A stretch of DNA of 57,930 nucleotides from Candidatus Uhrbacteria bacterium (GCA_943358395.1 CALRGY010000003.1:1-57930); one strand, 5' to 3'; shown: positions 1 to 8,670, counted from the stretch's first letter. The notes: generated by a model from the sequence alone, not told the origin. Made by a program: numbers and translations.

Positions 1-77
1 TGGCGGGACGGACGGGACTCGAACCCGCAACCTCTGCCGTGACAGGGCAGCGCTCTAACCAGTTGAGCTACCGACCC
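1..77 (-). tRNA. tRNA-Asp (GTC)
   Basis: Cloverleaf read on the minus strand, with encoded CCA at positions 1-3. The anticodon stem CTGCC/GGCAG encloses the loop CTGTCAC, giving anticodon GTC (Asp). D-arm and T-arm are regular. The acceptor stem GGGTCGG/CCGTCCC carries a T-T mismatch at the fourth pair. The discriminator base is G, as expected for Asp. The gene touches the window edge but is complete. Confidence 0.95.
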
Positions 78-83
78 AGATTG

Positions 84-200
84 AACGTCCACATTTGGTC
101 TATTTTGGATTCACTGCGTCGAAAATATGCTCAACGTACCAGGAAGTACGCCTCGCATATTTTCTCCTTGTTCATCCAAACTAGCCTCAAATGTGAACGC
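84..200. repeat. long hairpin repeat, copy 1
   Basis: Imperfect inverted repeat of about 117 bases. Its outer arms carry ACATTTGG and CAAATGT, and its centre is CGTACCAGGAAGTACG. It lies between the divergent tRNA-Asp and DUF378 genes. It shares its core and arm blocks with six other copies in the window. The remaining stretch to position 378 holds no recognisable gene. Confidence 0.85.
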
Positions 201-378
201 TCAACTGAGTTTCAAGGGGATTTGGAACCACCTTGGGCGCAAATATCGTATCACACTCATCGATTTTGACAAGAAAAGGCTCCACTATTTCAAAGAAGAA
301 AAGTTTTCCACAGGAAGATGATGTGTCACCGTATTTCCCTGTATGCTTCTTGTATTAATCAACAATAATCACTTTCCT

Positions 379-603
379 ATGATGATGTGTAAAGGTGCAT
401 GCTCCGTTCACAAGGTTGCTGCAGCATTGGTGTGGGTAGGTGCCGTAAACTGGGGCTTGGTTGGATTCTTCCAGTGGAACCTGGTGCATTCACTCCTGGG
501 CAGCGTTTCGCCAATGCTCGAGAGCGTGGTGTACATGTTGGTTGGATTGTCCGCCGTCGCTATGTTGTTCTGCGGGAAGTGTAAGATGTGTAAGACATCC
601 TAA
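379..603 (+). CDS. DUF378 family small membrane protein
   Basis: A 74-residue protein with two membrane segments. The GAVNWGLVGFFQWNLV block and the VVYMLVGLSAVAMLF block are typical of the DUF378 (YuzA-like) family, whose function is unknown. The reading frame is open from 343, but the run of ATG codons at 379-387 gives the more compact start used here. No Shine-Dalgarno sequence is visible. Cysteine pairs flank the membrane part (CKGAC at the N-terminus, CGKCKMC at the C-terminus), which could bind metal or form disulfides (inference). It stands alone on the plus strand between two long hairpin repeats. Confidence 0.8.
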   Translation: MMMCKGACSVHKVAAALVWVGAVNWGLVGFFQWNLVHSLLGSVSPMLESVVYMLVGLSAVAMLFCGKCKMCKTS

Positions 604-604
604 A

Positions 605-725
605 GAACTTTCCCATTTGGTCTCTTTCAACTTGTCGCAGCGGAAATTCGTTCAACGTACCGTTAAGTACGTCTCACGAAATTTCCTTGCTCCGCATCGA
701 AAATAGCCGCAAATGGAAAAAGTTC
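605..725. repeat. long hairpin repeat, copy 2
   Basis: Inverted repeat with outer ends GAACTTTCCCATTTGG and AAATGGAAAAAGTTC and centre CGTACCGTTAAGTACG. It begins two bases after the DUF378 stop codon and precedes the convergent terminator at 738-767. Confidence 0.88.
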
Positions 726-737
726 CGAGTTCAATTC

Positions 738-767
738 AAAAAACACGATCATCATGATCGTGTTTTT
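738..767. terminator. bidirectional rho-independent terminator
   Basis: Near-perfect hairpin AAAACACGATCAT/ATGATCGTGTTTT with A and T tracts on both sides. It sits between the convergent DUF378 (+) and pyk (-) genes and can serve both. Confidence 0.9.
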
Positions 768-774
768 GGTTGCG

Positions 775-2178
775 CTATCCACCGTACACAGTCAACGACA
801 ACGCTCCCCCGCCTCCGGTGATATACACGATGTGATCACGAGCCTTCATAAGACCTAAGCGAATGAGCATCGCGTGCGATCGGGGAAGGAACGTTCCTGC
901 GTCTAAGGGAAGAATAAAAGGAACAACACCGGCGGAAAGAATGATTTTTCGCGCAATGGATTCGTCTTCGCAACCGACGAAAATCGGAACGTGGGGGCGA
1001 TACCGTGGCAAAATCAAGGCAACATCCAAAAGCCCTGCTGGCACCACAATAGCGTCGATCAGTTCCCTGCTCGCCATAACGGCAACGCTGTGTGCAAAGG
1101 CATGCGCAGGGCTATCAACATCACTCGTTGGGATATCCACGGCATCAAATCGGGACTGCTCCGCTTCGTCAATCACCGCTGCCATCGCCTGCACCGTCGC
1201 TGCGGGGTATCGCCCAGATGCAGATTCTGCAGAAAGCATCACGGCATCGGCGTGGTCAAGCACCGCATTCGCGACGTCAGACACTTCAGCACGGGTAGCG
1301 CGAGGATTACGAGTCATCGAGTCCAGCATGTGAGTAGCAATGATCACCGGCTTTCCCGCACGCCGACATTTTTCGATAATCTCTTTTTGTACAATTGGCA
1401 CTTCCTCCATGGGAATTTCGAGTCCAAGATCGCCGCGCCCAAGCATAATTCCGTCAACGCATTCGAGAATATCGTCGAATCGCTCCACGGCAGCAGCAGT
1501 TTCTATTTTTGCCATCATCCATGGTGACAGCACACCGTGCGATCGAGCCGCAGACGTCGCAATCCGCCGAACATGCGTAACAACGTCGGGATTCGTAAGA
1601 AATGACAGCACCACCCAATCTACGCCATGCGCAACACCAAAGAGCAGATCCTCGTGGTCTTTTTCGGTAAAGGGATCAACGGTCACCTTCGTATCCGGCA
1701 AATTCATGCCCTTGCGCGACTTCAATAACCCGCCATGAACAACCTTTGTATGAATCACCCTTCCCTTCACGCCAGTCACGACCACTTCAAAAAAACCATC
1801 ATCAAGAAGAATGCGATGACCAGCGCGCACATCGCGATGCAAATTTTTATACGTCACCGGCAATGGCCCGTTGACGACGTAGCCGTCAATAGCCGTTGAA
1901 AAGGAAACCTTCTGCCCCTGATGCAATTCCACACCGCCCTCCGGCAATGCGCCAACGCGAATTTTTGGCCCCTGCAAATCCTGCAAAATTCCAACAGTCT
2001 TTCCTGCCTTTTTCGCACATGAACGAATATTCCTTAACAACACCTCATGTTCCGCATGCGTGCCATGCGAAAAATTCAATCGCGCCACATTCATCCCCGC
2101 CCGCATCATCCGCGTTAATACCGAAGGCGCCGAAGACGCCGGACCAATGGTGCACACAATTCTCGTCCTTCGACTCAT
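775..2178 (-). CDS. pyk: pyruvate kinase
   Basis: Converts phosphoenolpyruvate and ADP to pyruvate and ATP, the last step of glycolysis. The protein has 467 residues and begins MSRRTRIVCTIGPASS, the usual N-terminal strand and P-loop-like start. It contains the substrate and metal region MAKIET and the GDLGLEIPMEEVP active-site block, followed by the HMLDSM and MLSAESASGRYP blocks. The C-terminal alpha/beta domain ends in ITGGGG. The frame stays open to 2202 (GTG and an earlier ATG at 2196), but a TATACT -10 box lies 8 bases upstream of 2178, so this start is preferred and the mRNA may be leaderless. It follows nrdR. Confidence 0.95.
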   Translation of the reverse strand: MSRRTRIVCTIGPASSAPSVLTRMMRAGMNVARLNFSHGTHAEHEVLLRNIRSCAKKAGKTVGILQDLQGPKIRVGALPEGGVELHQGQKVSFSTAIDGYVVNGPLPVTYKNLHRDVRAGHRILLDDGFFEVVVTGVKGRVIHTKVVHGGLLKSRKGMNLPDTKVTVDPFTEKDHEDLLFGVAHGVDWVVLSFLTNPDVVTHVRRIATSAARSHGVLSPWMMAKIETAAAVERFDDILECVDGIMLGRGDLGLEIPMEEVPIVQKEIIEKCRRAGKPVIIATHMLDSMTRNPRATRAEVSDVANAVLDHADAVMLSAESASGRYPAATVQAMAAVIDEAEQSRFDAVDIPTSDVDSPAHAFAHSVAVMASRELIDAIVVPAGLLDVALILPRYRPHVPIFVGCEDESIARKIILSAGVVPFILPLDAGTFLPRSHAMLIRLGLMKARDHIVYITGGGGALSLTVYGG

Positions 2179-2186
2179 ACGTGTGG

Positions 2187-2192
2187 AGTATA
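2187..2192 (-). promoter_or_regulatory. -10 box of pyk promoter
   Basis: TATACT on the minus strand, 8 bases before the preferred pyk ATG. It lies inside the 3' end of nrdR's surroundings. No convincing -35 is seen at standard spacing. It would give an almost leaderless transcript. Confidence 0.45.
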
Positions 2193-2198
2193 CCATTC

Positions 2199-2657
2199 TC
2201 ACTTCCCCGACAAATTCTTCAATTCTTTTTCAAACATCTCTAAATCCTCAAATGATCGATACACAGAGGCGAAACGGATGTAGGCGACTTTATCGAAAGC
2301 TTTCAGCTGTTGCATAACAATTTCACCAATATGCAAGCTGGTAATTTCTCCCCCACGTACTTTTTGAATCTCTCGTTCAATCGTGTGAACAAGGGAATAA
2401 AATTGATTTTGCGTGTACGGGCGCTTTTCTAGCGATTTTCGTAACCCCACAGCAAGCTTGTCGCGCGAATACGGATCACGTCTGCCGTTGCGCTTAATGA
2501 CGGCGCAATCCATAAGCTCTACCTCTTCCTGCGTACTAAACCGAAATGCGCATCGCGCCTTTTCACACTCTCTCCGCCTTCGCACCGCCATACCATCTTG
2601 CGACAGCCGAGAGTCGATGACTTTGGTGGACTTGTAGTCGCAGACAGGGCATCTCAT
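2199..2657 (-). CDS. nrdR: transcriptional repressor NrdR
   Basis: Represses ribonucleotide reductase genes in response to ATP/dATP. The 152-residue protein has the family layout: an N-terminal zinc ribbon starting MRCPVC with VIDSR and a RRRRE-like basic run, then an ATP-cone (about residues 49-139). One point is unusual. The second zinc knuckle reads CEKARC, a CX4C spacing, where the family normally has CX2C, although the following RFST lines up. Length is normal. It starts 4 bases after ftsZ and shares its promoter. Other frames in the region lack family similarity. Confidence 0.93.
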   Translation of the reverse strand: MRCPVCDYKSTKVIDSRLSQDGMAVRRRRECEKARCAFRFSTQEEVELMDCAVIKRNGRRDPYSRDKLAVGLRKSLEKRPYTQNQFYSLVHTIEREIQKVRGGEITSLHIGEIVMQQLKAFDKVAYIRFASVYRSFEDLEMFEKELKNLSGK

Positions 2658-2661
2658 AACG

Positions 2662-3996
2662 CTACATCATCTTCCTTCTGATAAACGCAGGGATGCCAAA
2701 GTCATCCTCACTCTTTTGCGGGGGCTGCTGCACAGGTGGCACCGGTTGTTGTACTGATTGGCGTTCCTCGATAGGTTGCTGACGGAAACGGGGCTCCGAC
2801 GGGATCACATCGGAAAGCGCAGAAACGCGGGATTGTTGCATGGGCTGAGGTTCTTGGTACGCCTCACGCTCTTGTGGCGCAGGAGCAGAAGGAACCTTTC
2901 GCGATTCAAATGGCGTTTCATACGGTGCAGCCACACGCGTGGTGCCGCGGAAATCGTCACGACGAGAGACAGGAGTCGGTGACCACGTGGAGCGCGGTGC
3001 AATCTCTACATCTCCTGCCAAGCTTGGCGCACGGCGCATTTCCCGGTTATCAAACCCTGTCGCGACAACGGTAATTCGTACCTCATCACCCATGGTTTCG
3101 TCGATATTTGCACCAAAGATCACACGGGCATCGTCGTCGGCTGAACCGGTAATAATTTTTGCCGCTTCCGCAACTTCGTACATCGCCAAGTCTGGGCCAC
3201 CAGTCACCGTAAACAAAATACCCTTTGCGCCGTCGATGGAAATTTCCAACAGCGGACTCGCAATAGCCTGCTTCGCCGCATCCACCGCACGATTCTCCCC
3301 CGAAGCTCGCCCAATACCCATCAAGGCACTACCAGCATTCGCCATAATCGCCTTCACGTCCGCAAAGTCTACGTTAATCAATCCCGGCAACGTGATAATT
3401 TCAGCAATGCCTTGCACACCTTGGCTCAACACGGCATCCACAATTTTAAACGCATCAAGGAGCGATGTTTTCTTGTCGATAATTTGGAGCACCCGATCGT
3501 TCGGAATCGTAATCACCGTATCAACGTGCTGAGCAAGTTCCTGATACGCATCCTCCGCAATACGTTTACGCTGAGCGCCTTCAAAGCCAAACGGCTTGGT
3601 GACGACTGCAATCGTCAACGCCCCAACTTCACGCGCGATCTTTGCAATCTCTGGAATAGCTCCGCTCCCAGTGCCGCCGCCAAGCCCACAGGTCAGGAAC
3701 ACCATGTCTGCGCCGGTAATAGCATTACGCAAATCGTTCGCATTTTCTTCTGCACTCCGCCGGCCCATTTCCGGATTCATTCCAGCACCCAAACCACGAG
3801 TCACCGTTTTTCCGATTGCAATTTTGATTGCAGCCAAATTGGTATGCAATGCTTGGGCATCTGTATTCACCGCAATAAAATCCACTCCACGCAAATTTGA
3901 CGCAATCATGCGGCTTAATGCAGAGCCACCCCCACCACCAACCCCAATCACCTTAATCTTTGCACACGTTTCAATATCGGGCTTTATTTGTGCCAT
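2662..3996 (-). CDS. ftsZ: cell division protein FtsZ
   Basis: Tubulin-like GTPase that forms the division ring. The 444-residue protein shows the N-terminal VIGVGGGGGSAL motif, the tubulin signature LGGGTGSGAIPE (about residue 105) and the synergy loop NVDFADVKAIM (about residue 210). The globular domain ends near residue 318. A Pro/Gln-rich linker of about 110 residues follows, ending in DDFGIPAFIRRKMM, the conserved tail that binds FtsA. ftsA is directly upstream and nrdR downstream. The start has no Shine-Dalgarno; the leader is pyrimidine-rich. Confidence 0.98.
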   Translation of the reverse strand: MAQIKPDIETCAKIKVIGVGGGGGSALSRMIASNLRGVDFIAVNTDAQALHTNLAAIKIAIGKTVTRGLGAGMNPEMGRRSAEENANDLRNAITGADMVFLTCGLGGGTGSGAIPEIAKIAREVGALTIAVVTKPFGFEGAQRKRIAEDAYQELAQHVDTVITIPNDRVLQIIDKKTSLLDAFKIVDAVLSQGVQGIAEIITLPGLINVDFADVKAIMANAGSALMGIGRASGENRAVDAAKQAIASPLLEISIDGAKGILFTVTGGPDLAMYEVAEAAKIITGSADDDARVIFGANIDETMGDEVRITVVATGFDNREMRRAPSLAGDVEIAPRSTWSPTPVSRRDDFRGTTRVAAPYETPFESRKVPSAPAPQEREAYQEPQPMQQSRVSALSDVIPSEPRFRQQPIEERQSVQQPVPPVQQPPQKSEDDFGIPAFIRRKMM

Positions 3997-4074
3997 AGCG
4001 AAGGAGAAGAATGGAGAAATGTCTTATGTAATGGTATCAATATCTCCGCATTTTGCCCATTCCTTCACTTTTTT

Positions 4075-5334
4075 CTACGGTACCAGTGATTTCATCCACT
4101 TCCGCAATTGATCGGCGACTTTATCCACGGACTTAAATTTCAAGAGGGATCCGAGGGAGAACTTCCTTTTGCCAACGCCACGAATAGCATTCCCCCATAC
4201 GGCTAAACCGATCGCTGTTGCGAATGCAGGGTCGTGAACCTCATCGATCACACTAGAAACGCTTGTGGGAATACCCAGCGAGCACGGCAAACGAAGGATA
4301 CGCTTCGCAACGTCCACCACCCCCTCAAGCTTCACCGCTCCCCCCGTCAGCACTGCACCAACCGGCAACATTCCAGAACGATCAATCTTCCGCAGCTCAT
4401 TATCTGCAGCTTCAAAAATTTCTTCTAACCGCGCTTCAATAATTTCGGCAATAAATCGCTGCTTCACCATTTCCTCGCTTTCTACTCCAAAGTCTGCAAG
4501 CGCAAACTGTGCCTTACGGTCAACGCGATCTGGCAACGCTTGACCATATTGCACCTTAATATGCTCCGCAACATCAATAGACGTTCGTAACCCAATCGCA
4601 ATGTCGTTCGTAATATGGTCGCCACCAAACGGCAGCACCGCCGTGTGAAGCAAATCCCCCTCTTCAAACACCGCGAGCGTGGTGGACGACGCACCGACGT
4701 TCAATACACATACGCCAAGCTCTTTCTGCCGCTGAGTGACGACGGCTTCTGCAGTAGCAAGCGGCGTGTACACAAGGTCGTCGATATCTAAACCGGTACG
4801 ATAAACGCTTTTTGTGAGATTCTTAATGTGCGATGCCAGTGCTTCGATGATGAGCGCGTCAACCTCCAACCGAATGCCATTCATCCCCACCGGATCCTTC
4901 ACGCCCCGCTGACCATCGACGGTAAAACTCTTTGGAATAACGTGCAAAATATCGTAATTTGTGGGAGTAGCAACGGAACGCGCCGCTTCCATGGCGCGCT
5001 CAACATCTTCCTCTTTCATTTCAGCATCGGTACGCGAAACCCCAATCACTCCACGACTCTCTTGCACAAGAATGCTTTGCCCCGCAATGCCAACCCACGC
5101 ACTATTAATGGCAACACCGGTCATGCGCTCCGCCTTTTCCAAGGCTTTTGAAATCGACGAGACCGCATCTTCTAAACTGGAAATCGCTCCACGATGCACG
5201 CCGAACGATGGGGACGATACCGCACCAATCACATGAAGACGGGGTTTCCCATCTTCGCCCGGCATCATCTGAAGAACCGCAACGCGAATCGTTGATGATC
5301 CAATGTCTAAACCGGTAAGAATATCGTCAGCCAT
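4075..5334 (-). CDS. ftsA: cell division protein FtsA
   Basis: Actin-like ATPase that tethers FtsZ to the membrane. The 419-residue protein begins with the phosphate-1 motif GLDIGSSTIRVAV. It contains the SHS2 (1C) region, a second phosphate motif near VLNVGASSTTLAVFEEG, and an adenosine motif GAVLTGGAVKLEGV. The C-terminal VADQLRKWMKSLVP fits the amphipathic membrane-targeting helix. It precedes ftsZ by 78 bases. A TATAAT promoter overlaps the stop codon of dgkA upstream. Confidence 0.97.
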   Translation of the reverse strand: MADDILTGLDIGSSTIRVAVLQMMPGEDGKPRLHVIGAVSSPSFGVHRGAISSLEDAVSSISKALEKAERMTGVAINSAWVGIAGQSILVQESRGVIGVSRTDAEMKEEDVERAMEAARSVATPTNYDILHVIPKSFTVDGQRGVKDPVGMNGIRLEVDALIIEALASHIKNLTKSVYRTGLDIDDLVYTPLATAEAVVTQRQKELGVCVLNVGASSTTLAVFEEGDLLHTAVLPFGGDHITNDIAIGLRTSIDVAEHIKVQYGQALPDRVDRKAQFALADFGVESEEMVKQRFIAEIIEARLEEIFEAADNELRKIDRSGMLPVGAVLTGGAVKLEGVVDVAKRILRLPCSLGIPTSVSSVIDEVHDPAFATAIGLAVWGNAIRGVGKRKFSLGSLLKFKSVDKVADQLRKWMKSLVP

Positions 5335-5360
5335 AAAGCAACGAACGCAAATTCGAACGA

Positions 5361-5366
5361 ATTATA
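5361..5366 (-). promoter_or_regulatory. extended -10 promoter for ftsA-ftsZ-nrdR
   Basis: TGT TATAAT on the minus strand, an extended -10 box overlapping the dgkA stop codon. It leaves a leader of about 20 bases before ftsA. The -35 region is weak. Confidence 0.6.
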
Positions 5367-5757
5367 ACACAATCGCAAACCATAACTTCTGGAGGGTTGG
5401 CGCAATATGTGGCCAAAAAATACAGTACCCCACAAACACCGAAGCAAGAGCAGTAAGAAACACTGCGCCAGCCATCATGTCTTTAATATCTTTCACCATG
5501 GGGCTTACGCGAGGCTCGACCGCATCTGCAAGGCGCTCAAGAATGCTATTCACAATTTCAAGCACCAGCACTGCAACCACCATGAACGTGAGCGCAACAC
5601 GCTCCCAAATTTGTAACGATGGCATGACGATCATCAGCCCAAACACCACGGCTGCCGCAAGCATCTGCACGCGAAAGCTCTGCTCTTCTTCTGCGATGCG
5701 CACAATGCCAGCAATGGCATGCCTCACGCTTTTTTGAAACGAATGGAAAGAAATCAT
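5362..5757 (-). CDS. dgkA: diacylglycerol/undecaprenol kinase family protein
   Basis: Small integral membrane kinase of the prokaryotic DgkA family, which phosphorylates diacylglycerol or, in Gram-positive-type bacteria, undecaprenol for cell-wall lipid carrier recycling. The 131-residue protein has three hydrophobic segments. The signature EIVNSILERLADAVEP matches the family's E-x3-N-[ST]-x-E-x3-D active-site block, and RIAEEEQSFRVQ matches the N-terminal amphipathic helix. It overlaps ybeY by 4 bases (ATGA), the usual neighbour in many bacteria. The exact substrate cannot be read from the sequence. Confidence 0.9.
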   Translation of the reverse strand: MISFHSFQKSVRHAIAGIVRIAEEEQSFRVQMLAAAVVFGLMIVMPSLQIWERVALTFMVVAVLVLEIVNSILERLADAVEPRVSPMVKDIKDMMAGAVFLTALASVFVGYCIFWPHIAPTLQKLWFAIVL

Positions 5758-6176
5758 AGGGCAGCATTCACAAGGATATCTTGAAGAGGAAACATCACTG
5801 CAGCATCCTCCGGCTTTTCATGATCGTACCCAAGAATGTGCAGAATTCCGTGCACGATAAGGTCGACAAGCTCTAACGTCACATCGTTCTCCTCAGATTG
5901 GCGGACGGCTTGATCGAACGAAATAACAACGTCGCCGAGCACACCGGTGTGATTGCCAAAGTCTGACGCAAACGACAAAACGTCCGTTACGGCATCTTTC
6001 CCACGATAGACCCGATTCAATCGACGAATCTCCGCATCGTCGACGTACGAAATGCCGATGGTTCCCTGGAGCTCTGGAAACCGATGTGCAAACGCCTCAA
6101 GAATCCGACGAGAGGTTTCTTCGGATAATCGGTCACCATTCGGCACACTATCATCTACAATATCAAGGGTAATCAT
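5754..6176 (-). CDS. ybeY: endoribonuclease YbeY (rRNA maturation factor)
   Basis: Zinc-dependent RNase that acts in 16S rRNA 3' end maturation and ribosome quality control. The 140-residue protein carries the HGILHILGYDH motif, the H-x3-H-x5-H zinc site, near residue 108. Upstream is the conserved block LNRVYRGKDAVTDVLSF. Length is close to the family norm. It overlaps the genes on both sides by 4 bases (ATGA), so it is translationally coupled with dgkA and the calcium-repeat protein. Confidence 0.95.
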   Translation of the reverse strand: MITLDIVDDSVPNGDRLSEETSRRILEAFAHRFPELQGTIGISYVDDAEIRRLNRVYRGKDAVTDVLSFASDFGNHTGVLGDVVISFDQAVRQSEENDVTLELVDLIVHGILHILGYDHEKPEDAAVMFPLQDILVNAAL

Positions 6177-7126
6177 GGTGCAAGATGAAAACTGTTTACC
6201 ATCATGGCAAACGTTTGAACATATGAAATCTCCAGAGATCCGTTCAATGCATACGTAAACGCATACACGTGCGTGCCGCCGTCCACATACGCCACCAAGT
6301 CATCTTTGCTCCGCAATGTGTAATACCCTTCCTTGGTATACGACGACTTGAGCGTGGAAATATCCGCATCCTTCACATGTTTCAGCACCCAATCTTCCAC
6401 GGTTAAATCTGTATCTTTTGCTCCCCATGCAATCGTCACCGATGCAAGCGCAGATGTTTTGAACGTCACCATATTCTTCGCAGTATCCAAAGACTGTTTC
6501 CAGCTCAACGGGTAATACACGGTGAACGGCAATGCAGCGTCGGTGAAAATCTTTACCGCACCCGTATCAAGAAGTGTGGATGGAGAGAGTCCATTTGGAT
6601 CATACCGATGAAACACCTCGTTTCCATCAAGAAACGTATCGCCATCAGAATCGGGATTCCGATAATCCGTTCCGTACATCCGCTCTTCAATATCGGTAAT
6701 GCCATCGCTATCAGAATCTGTAGACTGAACAGGAACCTTTGGCTTCTCTATAACCGTTGGGGTTTTTATCGGCTCCGTTACGGGCAATGGCGTGGTAATC
6801 ACGGGCGCAACAGGAACAGGTTGTGGAGTGGACTTCGTGAAAACAACATACGCCACAGCCCCCACAGCAAGAAGAAACACCACCGCAAGCACAATCCATA
6901 ATGCCAATGGCACACGACGCTGTTTCACGGGAGGGATGATGACTTTCGGCGCAATCGGTATCACCGGAATCGGTACAGGAGGCGCTTGCTCAACACGAAG
7001 CTTAGCGTCTTTCCCCAAAAAATCTCGAGGCATCGCATGAATGACCACACCCAAATCCTCTACAGGCTTTTCTAAAGATGCAGGAGAAATCGATGACGAG
7101 GATTTTTTCCCTCCAAAAAATCCCAT
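6173..7126 (-). CDS. membrane-anchored protein with calcium-binding DxDxDG repeats
   Basis: A 317-residue protein of unknown role. A cytoplasmic N-terminus of about 75 residues is followed by a single membrane segment (about residues 76-96) and a Pro/Val/Thr-rich linker. Two thrombospondin type 3-like calcium loops follow (DSDSDGITDIEE and NPDSDGDTFLDGNEV). The C-terminal domain of about 120 residues includes a TFKTSALASVTIAW stretch and is not recognised. It overlaps ybeY by 4 bases and follows a similar protein after 6 bases. The series of three such genes suggests an envelope cluster. Calcium binding is inferred from the motif. Confidence 0.8.
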   Translation of the reverse strand: MGFFGGKKSSSSISPASLEKPVEDLGVVIHAMPRDFLGKDAKLRVEQAPPVPIPVIPIAPKVIIPPVKQRRVPLALWIVLAVVFLLAVGAVAYVVFTKSTPQPVPVAPVITTPLPVTEPIKTPTVIEKPKVPVQSTDSDSDGITDIEERMYGTDYRNPDSDGDTFLDGNEVFHRYDPNGLSPSTLLDTGAVKIFTDAALPFTVYYPLSWKQSLDTAKNMVTFKTSALASVTIAWGAKDTDLTVEDWVLKHVKDADISTLKSSYTKEGYYTLRSKDDLVAYVDGGTHVYAFTYALNGSLEISYVQTFAMMVNSFHLAP

Positions 7127-7132
7127 ATGCGT

Positions 7133-7789
7133 TTAGCTGCCTTGGGGAACGGTGAATAATTTTCCAGCACCATTCGGGTTGTACCCACCAGACACTTCTT
7201 GCCCATCCAAATATCCATCCCCGTCTGTATCTGTTTTCCGTGGATCCGTTGCATATACCTCTACCTCTTCTTTATCCCCAAGCCCATCCCCATCTGTATC
7301 CGCTTTCGTTACCGATGTACCAACTTCCAACTCTCGCGCATTCGTTAACCCATCCCCATCACTATCAAGCAACGACGACGGATTCTTTGTTTCTGTTGGC
7401 GTGATCTCTCCCCCATTTATGGGGGAGTTAGGAGGGGGCTGGGAGCCGGAGGGGGCTTTTTCCGATACTGGCTTTTCACCATCATCCTTCACCCCAGTAT
7501 CCGGCACCGCATTCACCACACTATCCGGCACCGCCGGCTGCACCATAATGCGATACGCAAAGAAACCAGAGACACCAAGAATAACAAGAATGCCAGCAAT
7601 AATTGCAACAATCTTCAACGTACCCCCGCCTCCTCGATGTTCCATCATCGGCGCGCTATTCATCGACGACTGCCCATAATCCGCCGGCAATTTCGTTGGT
7701 GGCGGCACAATCTGCGCAGGCTCTGCTTGCGGTGTTGGTGAAACCTTCTCCACACCCTCAAACATGTCTTTTGGCTCGTCATCAAACAT
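7133..7789 (-). CDS. membrane-anchored protein with thrombospondin type 3-like repeats
   Basis: A 218-residue protein: an N-terminal Pro-rich cytoplasmic part, one membrane segment near residues 58-80, a low-complexity linker, then three calcium-type loops (DSDGDGLTNARE, DTDGDGLGDKEE, DTDGDGYLDGQE) and a short tail. Part of the linker, PPPNSPINGGE, is the translation of a palindromic repeat that elsewhere in the window lies between genes (see 7405-7459). Function is unknown; exposure outside the membrane with calcium-stabilised repeats is inferred. It lies between two related genes in one operon. Confidence 0.8.
   Translation of the reverse strand: MFDDEPKDMFEGVEKVSPTPQAEPAQIVPPPTKLPADYGQSSMNSAPMMEHRGGGGTLKIVAIIAGILVILGVSGFFAYRIMVQPAVPDSVVNAVPDTGVKDDGEKPVSEKAPSGSQPPPNSPINGGEITPTETKNPSSLLDSDGDGLTNARELEVGTSVTKADTDGDGLGDKEEVEVYATDPRKTDTDGDGYLDGQEVSGGYNPNGAGKLFTVPQGS
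7405..7459. repeat. C/G-rich palindromic repeat inside a coding sequence
   Basis: Contains TCCCCCATTTATGGGGGA followed by a G-rich block ending GGAGGGGGCT. The same module occurs between genes at 26465-26507 and, with a changed loop, at 8753-8833. Here it is read in frame as PPPNSPINGGE. Confidence 0.8.
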
Positions 7790-7812
7790 AGAATAGAATT
7801 TGGAGAACTTTC

Positions 7813-8634
7813 TTATTTTAATGGATCGTGTTTCGACTCTACCTCTTCCCCATCAGTATACCCGTCTCCGTCCGTATCCGCATTCACATCAGACGTTCCG
7901 AGGACTGCTTCGTCGAATAAGTTCAAACCATCCTTGTCTTGATCGAGAGAAACAAAGATATCTGCACAGCTTGCTGCCTGCTCGCCGGAAAATTGTGCAC
8001 AGCCGTCGGGTTTACCGGCAGCAATAACCGATTGGATTCTCTTCGAGAATGAGCACTCGTCATCCGAAACGCCATACTTCGCACATTCCCCTGCTGCAAC
8101 CACTGCCGAGAGCAATTGCGACTGACATGACGCACGGATCGCTGCATCGGTAATAGACGAACACATGCTGTAATTCTTCGCCTTTCGTGCTGCAAGAAGT
8201 GTGGCGTTATCCGTACACTGTACTTCATCGGCGCCCGAAAGCTGTGCACATGCCGCCGCACTTTCCGCATCTAATGCAATCAACGAAACACAATTCACTA
8301 ATTCTTCCCCCACCAACGCACTACACACACTCGCTTGCCCCGTGGCGCGCGCCGCATCGGAACGCGCAGTGTTTTCACATGCCTCTGGATCTGCATCCCC
8401 AGCACAAGATGCAACAGCATTCGCGATAATCGTATTCGCTTGTTCCACCTTTGCCACATCCACATGCGTGAGCGAATACGTTTGCCATGCGTAATACCCA
8501 ATCACTCCAATACCAACCATAATCCCAAACCCCGCAAGCATCCGCATCTGGTGCTTCCGCACCCTCCACCACGGAAGAACAACAGGTGTCTGTTCATCGA
8601 GTGAGAAGTAGTTTTGGTTGTTGGGATCGATCAT
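7813..8634 (-). CDS. membrane protein with Cys-rich helical region and calcium-type repeats
   Basis: A 273-residue protein. The start at 8634 (MIDPNNQN) is chosen because the upstream frame extension only translates a palindromic repeat. A membrane segment lies near residues 34-56. A region of about 130 residues follows with regularly spaced Cys pairs and many Ala (for example ASCAGDADPEACE and ASCQSQL), then calcium-type loops DQDKDGLNLFDE and DTDGDGYTDGEE. Unknown function. It follows the giant surface protein gene and starts the run of three calcium-repeat proteins. Confidence 0.78.
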   Translation of the reverse strand: MIDPNNQNYFSLDEQTPVVLPWWRVRKHQMRMLAGFGIMVGIGVIGYYAWQTYSLTHVDVAKVEQANTIIANAVASCAGDADPEACENTARSDAARATGQASVCSALVGEELVNCVSLIALDAESAAACAQLSGADEVQCTDNATLLAARKAKNYSMCSSITDAAIRASCQSQLLSAVVAAGECAKYGVSDDECSFSKRIQSVIAAGKPDGCAQFSGEQAASCADIFVSLDQDKDGLNLFDEAVLGTSDVNADTDGDGYTDGEEVESKHDPLK

Positions 8635-8670
8635 AGAGTTTCGAAAATGGATCACTGTCCCCCGATCACG

